DNA of 64,000 nt from positions 7,741,545 to 7,805,544 of the forward strand of contig LR990042.1 of assembly GCA_905147135.1 (NCBI GenBank), read 5' to 3'. How positions within the stretch are numbered: the first letter of the stretch is position 1; the number at the start of each line of letters is the position of its first letter. Source of the stretch: Blastobasis lacticolella (Eukaryota; Arthropoda; Insecta; Lepidoptera; Blastobasidae). Positions 47,301-57,305 of the stretch are shown here, in pieces. The translations under genes and the position numbers were made by a program. A model generated the notes under the pieces. It was not told where the DNA came from. It did not search any database and saw only the letters and a program-made list of their open reading frames with translations.

Positions 47301-47911
47301 CCTTAAATACAAACCTACTATTTTTATTCTCCTATAATCTTGACCTTTTTTCTTTTAGCTCTCTAAACGTAGTTACCATTTTAGAAAATGACACATCAAC
47401 ACATCGTGCGGTGGTATTTTTTTCATTTTGCATAACTGCCACATCAAGATACATTATGTTTTGACATATCGATGTCAAGGCCACAGTATTGGGTGATCGC
47501 CTGAAGTTGCGAGTTCACCAACGTTCACCGACCTCTGACCAGAGGCATACTCTCACGCAGTATTTTTGCATGTGTCCATACTATAATTAAATGAAATTAG
47601 AAGCGAACATTACAAAAGTACTTTGCGTGTTTCTTCATTTTATAAATGCTAATTCTAGTAATAAAATTGCACACCATAATGCTGTTTAGCATAGGTATTG
47701 GTCGGTCTGAACGGTAAAAATTGGTGTTGTCAATACTTTAAGAACTGACTTTAGATATTATGTACCTATTCTACTCATATAAAAGTGTGATTTTTTTATT
47801 TTGTTCTTATTGTAGCTTCAGGTTGACGTGATTTTTTAAATTAGAGTGTTTTGCTGCTAGCGACAAAATCCAGGATTTTTTTTTAGTTTACGAATGGACT
47901 GCGAGGTGGTC
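47301..47911. other. No feature recognised
   Basis: AT-rich spacer. Confidence 0.5.
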
Positions 47912-48065
47912 CTCTTGCCGTTAATGTCCCGGTTGTGCTCTCACGCACGAGGGCCTAGGGTCCAAGATCCAGGATTTGGCAGATCAGGTAGTTACAGTGG
48001 AACGACTGCCATCTGACTTCCGTGACCCTGTTAACAGAGGAACCCGGTTAAGGTTGGATTATTGG
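47912..48065 (-). mobile_element. SINE family A, 3' part
   Basis: Tail and 3' body only: GCCGTTAATGTCCCGGTTGT, GATCCAGGATTTGGCAGATC, GTTACAGTGGAACGACTGCC, ending near GGATTATTGGATCA. The usual GTCCGCCTTGACCAT link is shortened. Confidence 0.8.
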
Positions 48066-48179
48066 ATCACGAAGAGACTGCGAGGGATTGTAATAAAAAT
48101 AATTCATCAAAAATATCTCATAACAGAGTACTACTGGAGATGAGTTTCCTGTATTTTATTAGAGGGTTTTTCTATAATA

Positions 48180-48290
48180 TCCACTCTCCAACGACAGGCG
48201 AGTTGGAGATCGCAGTATTAAAAAATACAGTGGAAGAACGCTACTGCCTATTTCGTGGTCGACGGAGGTTTCATTGCTGAGCACCATAAC
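48180..48290 (+). mobile_element. Interspersed repeat family C, internal piece
   Basis: CAGGCGAGTTGGAGATCGCA to CTGCCTATTTCGTGGTCGAC, matching the middle of the 30982 copy with substitutions. Confidence 0.6.
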
Positions 48291-48340
48291 AAATGATGAG
48301 TAAATCCTTCAACCTGATGATGATGATTCAGTGTCACAAA

Positions 48341-48490
48341 ATCATCTTGGCGTCAATATCCCGGTTGTGATATCGGGTGCATGGGTCTGTTGTCCGCATT
48401 GACTAATTTGGCAGATAGATAATTACAGTAGAACGACCGGCATTAGTTAACGGAGTACCTGGACAAATTGAATAATCGTTACACAGTATC
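48341..48490 (-). mobile_element. SINE family A, decayed 3' part
   Basis: ATCATCTTGGCGTCAATATC then a diverged tail and the TAATTACAGTAGAACGACC block. The distance to the previous family A piece and the different decay show it is a separate insertion. Confidence 0.75.
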
Positions 48491-48984
48491 TAAGTATTCA
48501 GTTTCATAAAATATTTATAATTTAAAAATCATTCTATATTATACTGACCGACATTGCCTTTGACTGAAATTGTTAAAAATATCAGACACGATTTTGGTTA
48601 ACTGTTTTTTAATGTCGTGAATTAAAAAAATAGTTTAGTTTATCCAAATTATGAACCGTGATGTTGATTTTTTATTAAGCTCATACGCTCGATTGCGGCG
48701 TGATCGGATCTTTCACAGCTGCGGACTATACTAAAATCACACAGGAGCTTTTACCGTTTTTACGGCCTTAAAAACTTAAATCGGACTGTTTATAAAGTAA
48801 TGCCCTTGATAATGAAAAATACTATTCTATTCAATTAGATAATATTGTAGCCGGCTTTCGTTCGAGAATTTACCAGATTCAGCGGCAGACTCGACTATGA
48901 CATTTAATTTATTATTTTGTTATTTATTAGTGTGGCAAGTTTAAATCTGCTTTGGGCGGTCCCTTGCATGAGTGTACCAGGAAG
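48491..48984. other. No feature recognised
   Basis: AT-rich spacer. Confidence 0.5.
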
Positions 48985-49090
48985 ACAGCTAACATATCGA
49001 GATGGCAAGAAATCGTGAGGCTAGTGACAGCTGCCCACAACACATAACAACCACGACCGCTCAAGAGCGTATCGCCCAAGAAGAAGTAGT
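48985..49090 (+). mobile_element. Possible LINE 3' stub
   Basis: One frame reads WQEIVRLVTAAHNT followed by a stop, resembling the short C-terminal end of some non-LTR ORFs. Support is limited to this peptide. Confidence 0.25.
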
Positions 49091-49395
49091 GCGACAAAAA
49101 ATCTTAAAAAAACATAATATTATGTAAATGACATTCCAAAATCGTCGTAACATAAAATTTAAAATCCTCAGAGGTCACTCGGCCACTTGTGGAGAAGGAT
49201 CCATAAATCACGAACATCACGACCCTACGTTGCGGAACATCTAAAGGGTACATTAGCATCTAGTTTACCGGCGGCAACGTTTCATCAAATGTGTGGCAAG
49301 CGTTTGATGGAGCGCCAAAAATGGCAACGATATGTTGATAATACATGAATGCCACATGTTAACTCAGTTAATTTATGCACGTTTATCTATCTAGT

Positions 49396-49575
49396 GGAGC
49401 GTCGGTTGCCAAATGGTTGAGGGATCCGACTCGTACCCCGAGGTAGCGGGCTGGAACTCAAGTGCCGTCATGTATCAATGACTCTTTTTCGAGTTATGTA
49501 CTTACATTAGTTGAAAACTAACCGATTACGGTGTGGGAAATAGCGTAATGAAATCTGAACATCAAGCATGAAAAT
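49396..49575 (+). mobile_element. SINE family A, 5' part
   Basis: Decayed tRNA-like head GAGCGTCGGTTGCCAAATGG and body up to GTAATGAAATCTGAACATC. The 3' part is absent here, but a family A 3' piece occurs 280 bases further at 49857. Confidence 0.8.
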
Positions 49576-49608
49576 ATGTTACCACGTGACGTTGACAACG
49601 AATGTTTT

Positions 49609-49845
49609 GATCCTGAGTGGTTCAGTTGGTTAACATGCCGGTCGCCACGCAGAGGTGATGGGTTCGATTCCCGGCCGAGCAGAAAATGTTATGATACATT
49701 TTAATTTCTTTTATGGGTCTGGTTGTAGAATATATTTAAAAAAGTATATGAGTAGTTTATCAGTTATCTAACACCCATAACACAAGCTTTACTAACTTTA
49801 AATAATTTGTCCAAGCATATTTATATAAAATAATAATAATAACCA
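49609..49845 (+). mobile_element. SINE family B, between two SINE A pieces
   Basis: Head GATCCTGAGTGGTTCAGTTG, box B GGTTCGATTCC intact, body TTTATCAGTTATCTAACACC, ending in an AATAATAATAA tail. Confidence 0.9.
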
Positions 49846-49856
49846 TGCTACAATCT

Positions 49857-49935
49857 GGCAGCGGTCACTGTAATAACCTGCCAAATCCTGGATCATGGTC
49901 AAGGTGGTCTCTGGGCCGACGCGCACGAGAGCTTT
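49857..49935 (+). mobile_element. SINE family A, 3' part
   Basis: GCGGTCACTGTAATAACCTG, CCAAATCCTGGATCATGGTC, then GGTCTCTGGGCCGACGCGC. Possibly the rest of the copy starting at 49396, with the middle lost. Confidence 0.75.
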
Positions 49936-50045
49936 ATCACAGAACTCCGGAGACTCCAGAAGTTTTGTCTCTAAAACATTACTAGCCTTATTCGACACCC
50001 ACAAGTGTAAGGGGTTGGTGTTATTCAGCCGTGCCACCATACTAC
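49936..50045 (+). mobile_element. Interspersed repeat family C, 3' part
   Basis: GGAGACTCCAGAAGTTTTGT, ACATTACTAGCCTTATTCGA, CACCCACAAGTGTAAGGGG, GTTGGTGTTATTC: the last 110 bases of family C, directly after the SINE A piece. Confidence 0.75.
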
Positions 50046-50560
50046 CAGTAGTTGTTACTTTATAAGGGGGGAGTTACTTTATTCATTCTTTAAATCTCCA
50101 ATTATCATGTCACTGAACATAATTTGAAGCTGACTGACATTTAAAATAACTCTCAAAAATAGGTACTTCCGTGAACGATTACACGTAAACTGCTCATTTT
50201 ACAATCATTCGTAATCGTAGTTATAACACTACCTAAATTCATATAATAAATACCTAATGATGTGTGATTTAACGGATTACAAGGGCTCGAAGGTTGCAGC
50301 AATTTAGTCGCTTCACTAAGAAAACGTTACAATTAGTTTTTTATTTGATGTAACTGGTTTGTTATTTCAAGTTAAACATGTTATCGCAATAGACTGCATT
50401 GACTTTCATGGCCTCTAATAAAATAAAAACATAATTTATGTTTGACTAATAATGACTAGTCATAAAAAAAATATCTCTAAAACTATAACAGGAACGTCAA
50501 TGAAACCTAAATGACTAATAATGACTTGTATTTAGTCGAAACTACCAAAAGAGGGGTACA

Positions 50561-50860
50561 CGACATTATCATCATCATCATGATCTTTGGACGTCCACTG
50601 TTGAACATGGGCGAAACCCTTCGGTGGGGAGAGCCCCACGCCCTGCACACCGCTTCACTCTGTGCCTCCTGCATCCATCGATTATCTACGAATATTACGA
50701 GAACGTTTGTCCATTCGTGGAAGACGCTGCGATTACTGGTATGTGGTCGCTACTACAGATCATTTCCGCCTCAACCATCGATTCTCCAAGCTACGTGGCC
50801 GGCCCATTGCCAGTTCAGTTTTGTGACTTTGGAGCCTGACATTAGTTCTGCTACGGAAAT
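50561..50860 (+). mobile_element. Interspersed repeat family F
   Basis: Starts ATCATCATCATCATGATCTT, then GGACGTCCACTGTTGAACAT, TGTGCCTCCTGCATCCATCG and TAGTTCTGCTACGGAAATCT. A fragmented partner lies at 42046-42520, and the opening is related to family E. Confidence 0.6.
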
Positions 50861-50879
50861 CTTCATTTCTGATCCTATT

Positions 50880-51110
50880 TGACGTTAAACGAGTACTTTT
50901 AATATTAATTTTATTTTTCTTATTTAGAATTTATTTTACAATTTTAATTTTAATTTTTACATTTTACATTTTTATTATTTTTATTTTAGTATTATATACA
51001 ATTTTTATTTTATTTTATTTGTATATTTCGAATTTGATGTATGGATCTGTGTCATCCGTAATAAAGACTTTTATTATTATTATTATTATAAGGCACTTAG
51101 TGAAGTACCA
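50880..51110. repeat. Low-complexity TTTTA-rich block and ATT run
   Basis: Long TTTTATTTT-like sequence at 50895-51020 and an (ATT)n run at 51068-51088. Confidence 0.7.
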
Positions 51111-51600
51111 CGTCTCTGATTCGTACCTACCCTATCGTAAGTACGTACATACTTTATGATATAAACACAATGCAAAATTTGTAATTTAAACATATTTATA
51201 TTTATTATCAATTTGAGGTCACCTGTTTATAGCCGGAATGTTGAGTCATTTTTTTTCAACAAGAGAACTGAATTTAATGAAAAACTGTCTACAAATTAAT
51301 AAATACACCATTAAGATTAATTAATTTACAAGACACTACAATTAATTAAAATAATTTAACAGTTTCAGTAAGAAAATAATTCCTTGCGCAACTTCTGCGG
51401 TCTTTCCGATTGTTCCTAATTATTATAGAATAATTAGTAAGAAATGTTCCAAATCCACGATGAGGTCAAAATGGAAACTGTTACTTAAATACAATACAAT
51501 ACATAAATATATGCATATACAATAATTGTCAAACTTATGATGATGAGCTTGATGGATCAGCTGATAGAGGTGAGTAGAAAGGCAACAGGGACATTACGGT
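51111..51600. other. No feature recognised
   Basis: AT-rich spacer. Confidence 0.5.
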
Positions 51601-51790
51601 ACCATTATCGCCTGAAATCTTTTTTTCCCATTTCCACAAAGCTTTTGCTCGTACAATCGTTTATCTTACCTATTATTGACTGATGTATGTTGCTCTGACG
51701 TCAATCAAGATCAACTGAACAAGTTGAAACGCCTTCTAAACAATTGTATCCGTAAGATGTTTTTATAGTGTGGTTTAGGAGTCGAGGAAA
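51601..51790 (+). pseudogene. CR1/Jockey-like reverse-transcriptase fragment
   Basis: Two frames carry pieces of the region after the catalytic core: VQSFILPIID, then NQDQLNKLKRLLNNCIRKMF. These fit the conserved LPxxDY and LxxLxxLxNxCIR pattern of CR1/Jockey-type LINEs. Frame changes and loss of both ends show it is dead. Confidence 0.6.
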
Positions 51791-52139
51791 TCCAATAAGA
51801 AATCTTATTGACAGAAAATACTGTACTTTGAATCAATTTCTGATGTAATTATCGACGTTCCTCTAACATTTTCAAGAATACCAATATTATACGTATTTTC
51901 TTAGACCAAACGGTGCTTATATTTAACGTTGTTTCACAATTAATTTGAAATCTAAGCATCTGTGTGAGCTGTAAAGTATGCTTCTTACGAAAATGTGATT
52001 TCTCAATGCATTGAACGGGATTCAGAGCATTGAGAAACACCTAGGTCTGAAACCAGGTAAACAAAACATAATGTAAATGCTCGAGTTATCTAATTTAACG
52101 TCTCCATTATAAGCCGGTACTAAAGTGCAAATACACTGA
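51791..52139. other. No feature recognised
   Basis: AT-rich spacer. Confidence 0.5.
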
Positions 52140-52642
52140 GCGTCAGAAAAAGTGGCCCAAGCGCTTATCGCAAATTTGTTAACGAACTCTGTAAGGTTTA
52201 TTTACGGAATATTTCAGTAAGCACACATTTCAAATGACCTGTTAGTTTATTTAAGTGGGTAATATAAGATTTTACCTTTTAATGTTCTTATTTATTGCTG
52301 GTCAACAAGAATAGACGAAAATATGCCACTTACTGCTGCTCAAGCTGCTCAGGTGGTCTTGTCTATAATTCAGAAGCGATATCTACTAGAGATAGCTGCA
52401 ATTCTAAATGTACCGCATACTAACCTAAAATTTGCATATTTTATCGTGAGATTGAACAGTAAACGCGGCGATCCGCAATAACTGATTTGTTCCCCGCTTC
52501 CTGATATTGGCTAATGGTACTATTGTGAGATAAAGGACAATAACGCAAAGGGTGAAAGAAGATGAATTACTTGTAAAAAGGCTAGAGCGGGCACCAAACC
52601 TCATAAGACACCAACAACTTGCACAATTAAGATTTTCTCAAG
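52140..52642 (+). pseudogene. Tc1-like transposase relic
   Basis: A frame from 52323 begins MPLTAAQAAQVVLSIIQKRY and continues LLEIAAILNVPHTNLKFAYF, the N-terminal helix-turn-helix DNA-binding domain of Tc1-like transposases, to a stop at 52481. About 100 bases later ERAPNLIRHQQLAQLRFSQ matches a segment before the catalytic domain in such proteins. The DDE catalytic domain is absent: the relic stops where an RTE stub begins at 52643. The GAGCGTCAGAAAAAGTGGCC stretch at 52138-52157 may be the remnant of its left terminal repeat. Confidence 0.6.
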
Positions 52643-52815
52643 GTCGGCCCAAGTAGTGATGGCTTGACGTCGTCAAGAATGCGATATGCTCACCACCAAG
52701 GATATCGAAGACCGAGCGAAGTGGGTCAAGAAGAATAGGAAGGCGGACCCCGGGCATTTGCGTGCCGCGCCGCAGGGAATGCAACAGGGACATAACGCCA
52801 AGATGATGATGTACG
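52643..52815 (+). mobile_element. RTE-type LINE, 3' stub
   Basis: GRPK, two stops, WLDVVK, then in another frame EDRAKW-like and GGCGGACCCCGGGCATTTGC, ending AACGCCAAGATGATGATG. The end is nearly the same as that of SINE family A. Confidence 0.8.
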
Positions 52816-53274
52816 AATTGGATTATCGGATAAGCAAGATATAAGAGTAAAATGATCTATGAAATTTAATTCTCTCTTAACAACTTTTAATCGATTTTGG
52901 AAATGGAATCAATAGAAACATTTAAACATTATTTGGGATCCATGATTATCAATATATTTTGCTTAACTCTCGGTATACTATTGAAAACATTTTTTATCAG
53001 ACTTAGATAAAGTGAGTTGTGACGTATGAAAATATTTAAATACCTACCTACTTAAAAAAACTAAACAAGTCACTTGAAACCTATCCACGTCAACAGAACT
53101 CATAAGTACTTTGTTAACAAATAACGCGATAATCATTTGGGGCACATTTTCTGCCAGCGAGTATATTATTCTAAATTTAGTTGTTGTGTATAGTCACGAG
53201 GATAAATACTTAAAATATAGGTTTATGCTTGCAATATCGATTAGATTGCTGTTTACAATTTCACCAGTAAATAT

Positions 53275-53390
53275 ACCAAAGACCGAGCGAAGTGGACAAG
53301 GAAAAGTAGGAAGGTGGAGCCCGGGCCCTCATGCGTCTCGTTCGCTAGATCGCAATCGGATAGCAATATAGACGCCAGCATGATGATATA
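53275..53390 (+). mobile_element. RTE-type LINE, 3' stub
   Basis: Reads KDRAKWTRKSRKVEPGP in one frame, then a 3' end with AGACGCCAGCATGATGATA. Same strand as the neighbours at 52643 and 54241. Confidence 0.75.
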
Positions 53391-54240
53391 GATACATTAC
53401 ATTGTATATTCATACGAATAAAATAAAATTACCAAGTTACATTTCAAGTAGGAACTACACAAGTAAGTATTATAAACGGGTGTACCAAATCTCTGGAACA
53501 GCACCGGTTCTAAATCCAAAATAAAGTGTATTCAACAAGATAAATTTTAAAGTGGGCGTATATTTTTATACAGCGGGTATTTCGACATTGTGGTCGTCAT
53601 GAACTGAAATTTTATAAAACTTGTAAAAATTTTATAAATAAAGTAAAGAAAATACTTAATTGAATTGTAAAAAATATCTTTATGAAATTGAATTTTTTAT
53701 GAAATTGAATTTAACTTGACTTATTTAAATTTTATAGTGACAATTGCTTTTTATTTTCACGATTTTAATTTCCGTACTATATCAGAAAGCAGAATCTGTG
53801 TAGTGAAAATAGTATTTTATATTACTTATTATGGAATTGAAATGGTGACATTTAGATCTCTTGTAGGTCTGGGGTGAGGTAATGTATTTAATATATTGCA
53901 TCATATGCCCTATGCTTCCATATAAGGAATTAGCAAATACTAGCCAGTATCTAAAGTAAGCAGTAGTACAAAAATGGCAAAATTGTTCTATAGTTTCAGA
54001 TAGGTTTTTAAACCGTCCCGACTTTGAGCATGTCCTGGGACCCTGGTCTGAAATTCACCATTGTATAATGTGTTTCCCTGGTAGTAGGTAATAGTTTTTG
54101 TTTTGGGCCCCTGTGGTCCGGGGGCCCCGTATCATTGATACGACTGATATGGTGATAGCTAAGAACCTGCTTCGCGTTAGTGACATCGCAGATTAGCCAG
54201 AGTGCCGCCTTTGACAATATGGCCACTTTTGCCAGATATC
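53391..54240. other. No gene; small direct repeat and palindrome
   Basis: TTATGAAATTGAATTT occurs twice at 53680-53712. CGTATCA-T-TGATACG lies at 54128-54142 next to a GGGCCCC-rich stretch. Confidence 0.5.
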
Positions 54241-54456
54241 AAATGTGACTCATGCCACCCTCGCCAAGCATGAGACGGAGAGGTCGGCCCATGAAGAAGC
54301 CCAGATCGCTAGATGTCGTTTTAATAGGAATGACGTCTGAACCAATATACTCACCAACCAAGGATGCCGAAGACCAAGCGAAGTGGACCAAGAGAAGTAG
54401 GAAGGTGGAGCCTGGGCCCTAACGTGGGTTTAACACCAAGATGATCATGATGAATA
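54241..54456 (+). mobile_element. RTE-type LINE, 3' stub with open C-terminal frame
   Basis: From 54270 an uninterrupted 50-codon frame ends at TAA 54420-54422. It contains RRRGRPMKKPRSLDVV and TKDAEDQAKWTKRSRKVEPG. The 3' UTR ends AACACCAAGATGATCATGATG. Best-kept C-terminus of this subfamily in the window. Confidence 0.8.
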
Positions 54457-55747
54457 AACATAGGAGATAAAAGGTCCTAAAAATAATTGATTTCCTCTTT
54501 TTAGTAAAACGCAGTTTAGGCATCTGTATTTTACAGTACAGCTTTGTTATTTGTTAAGCAAAAATTAATCAAATGTTTTATGACCCCTTAGGCTTGTCAC
54601 TCGATAATTTTATCAAAAGGTTACCTAATTAATCTACTAAAGAATTTCAAACACAACTTTAATTTATCTCTGTTAAAGCGCTAGTTGTTAAAATGTATCT
54701 TGCACAAAATCTGCCCTCTATTTGTACTTTATTTTATCGTATTTGAATTTTAGCTTTGTCTTGTACTACATAAGACTCAATTTTATTAAAACGAACACTA
54801 AATGCATACGAGAGAAATATCTCCTTCCTTATTCATGTTTTAGGACAAGTAATCTTTAAACACTGTTGCATGTTGAGCAAAACAATCCTTGAATTTACGG
54901 GCGTAAAGGACTGGACGAATGTATAAATATTCACGGTGTGGGCTGAGACGGTTTGTCAAAAATTTACATATTATTACGAAGTACTAATAGTCAGGGAGCT
55001 CTTGCACACTTCAATCTGAGAATCAACAAAATATAGGTTATATTTGTTAAGGTAAACAGAATAAAATTGTACTAAATTGATAAAACAATATTGTATAATT
55101 GTATAACTCGCACTATACCTACTACTATACAATAGGGGTACCATGACTTCAGCTTACTTTGACTGATTACGGGAAAATGAGCATACTTAATTTATATTAC
55201 TAGCAATAATAAACTATATAGAGGAAGTGTAACTTGACGCTATTGAGTAATCTATAACCTCAATAAGCAGCATTCGTTTTTGTACATCATTTAAAATTAG
55301 TCGGTTTATGCTGTCTAACTTTGGTGCCAATGTCTGTGTGTCAATGTAGTGTCAATGTCAACGTCAAATGTTGACATATTTGACAAGAATCATAATTCCA
55401 TGAAGGAGGGTGCTAGGTCTTTACTCGAGACGTCATTATTCCAATTTCACAATCGAGACATGTTTGTTTCTTTTTCCGTCACGTTCCTTCTTATCCTTGT
55501 CACATTGTTGGCAACATTCGAAAACTGTCACAGAATACTACATCGTTCCGGTGTTGCTATATAAAACGCAGAACTAGCGCCACAATTGACATGTCACCTC
55601 TGCCGCGGTCAGGCTTTACAAAGATAAAGAACATAGATAATACAACCTTCTTACATATTTTATTTTGACAATATCTAAAATTAATTTAAATACCGACATT
55701 CGAATAAGAAATTATTGAGCGTTGAATTAGAGCATTAAAAAAACTAG
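54457..55747. other. No feature recognised
   Basis: AT-rich spacer without a supported gene. Confidence 0.5.
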
Positions 55748-56068
55748 AGCGTCGGTGGCCGAGCGGTTAGAGTATACGACTCGTAAATCAGAGGTCCCGG
55801 GTTCGAATCCCGCTCCGGCCATGTACCAATGACTGTTTTCTGAGTTATGTACATTAGTTGAATACTAACCAATGCTTTTACGGTGAGGGAAAACATCGTG
55901 ATGAAACCTGCACATTCAGGCGTCTGGATGTATAATCATGATCCAATCTGGTCACATTCCCCTGGTAGCAGGGTGATGGAGGTCAGATGGCCGTCGCTCC
56001 ACTGTAATTACCTGACCTGCCAAATCCTGGATCATGGTCTCGGCGGAATCCGAGCCCGGATCCTACAG
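55748..56068 (+). mobile_element. SINE family A, best-preserved tRNA-like head
   Basis: The head GAGCGTCGGTGGCCGAGCGG has intact box A, and CCCGGGTTCGAATCCCGCTC holds box B. The body and 3' region follow; the tail is altered after GGCGGAATCCGAGCCCGGAT. Box A and box B are the internal RNA polymerase III promoter. Confidence 0.9.
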
Positions 56069-57069
56069 GAACATTCCTGCAGACATCTCTGCAATGGCCA
56101 AAAAGTACGGAATTGCTTAGAGAGCCATTTTAGTGAATCACCTAAAAGAGCTACATTAAGATAACAGAACAAATTCAGATAACATTTATTCTCAGAAAAG
56201 TAACCCTGTATGAGACGCACTCTACTACTTTCATACTTTCATCGAATCTCACAGCTATTTACGCGACCAACTCTTCGACTATAATGACGTCGATTACTCT
56301 AATTATAGGTAGTCCTTGCTTACAAGTAAATAGTCACATTAATATTCCACATCTGCTATTTGAATCTAGATCGGTGCTATTAACATTATCTAAACTTAAT
56401 GTGACAATAACCACTGGCTTGCATAAATAACCACTTCTTCGTCACTCGCTGCTTACTCGTGAATTAATTAGCGAGTTACGTTTTCTTACTGCAAACGAGA
56501 AATTGCATTAAACTTATTGACTTCTTATTCTTAAATTTTAATAGGTGAACCCTTCCGTAGACATTAAAAAAAGTTTCTATATACACAGATACAAGCATAT
56601 GAAGAGACAATGAACTTAATAATAAAGACGTGAGTGTTATGGAATCTATTAATAAATATTAAATAACGAGCGTCCAGAATGTAGGCACGAAAATACAAAT
56701 AAGCTTCTATGATCCAAACATGCAAGAACTAAAAAATTAAGTAAGAAGTCGAGAATAACGCCATCTCTAGATTTTCGATAGAAATTCATAAGGCAACCGT
56801 TCGCTGGCAATGTTTGAAGGTTGTAACCATTCACCATAGTGCAAGAAGCAACTGATATTTGCAATGGGTACTTTTGTGCGAACTACACTGAACATGCACC
56901 AGATGGCGTTCGATTGTCATGTCTACGAGAATGAATGCTGTTTATAGCGAAAGTATTTTGCACAGCAACGTAACAAGAGATTGAAAGCATTCTGCTGGAT
57001 TTTATTTAGACACGAGATCTCAACAATCGTGTATAAGAAAATGCGCGAATAAAAACGAAATTATTATTT
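56069..57069. other. No feature recognised
   Basis: AT-rich spacer. Confidence 0.5.
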
Positions 57070-57305
57070 ATCAACAGTTCATAACAGCCACTGCTGCACT
57101 TGAGCCTCCACTACATCAGAGGAGCGATTTGCTTACAAGGTCCACGCACAACGGGTTGGAGATCACAGTAACCAACACAAGAAACATTGCTGCTCATTTT
57201 CGGGTCTACGGAGGTCCTAGCTGCCTTGCCTGTACGTCATTATTAGTCGCCTACACCACAAATAATATTTTACTCTGCTGGACACCACACGACTAATGTA
57301 ATCCT
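57070..57305 (+). mobile_element. Interspersed repeat family C, diverged copy
   Basis: CAACAGTTCATAACAGCCAC, GGGTTGGAGATCACAGTAAC, ACATTGCTGCTCATTTTCGG, TATTAGTCGCCTACACCACA and CTGGACACCACACGAC occur in family order. Confidence 0.7.

Noticed and set aside
55748..55823. Functional tRNA gene
   Set aside because: Box A and box B are intact, but the acceptor stem does not pair properly and the sequence continues into the SINE A body, so it is the head of a SINE.
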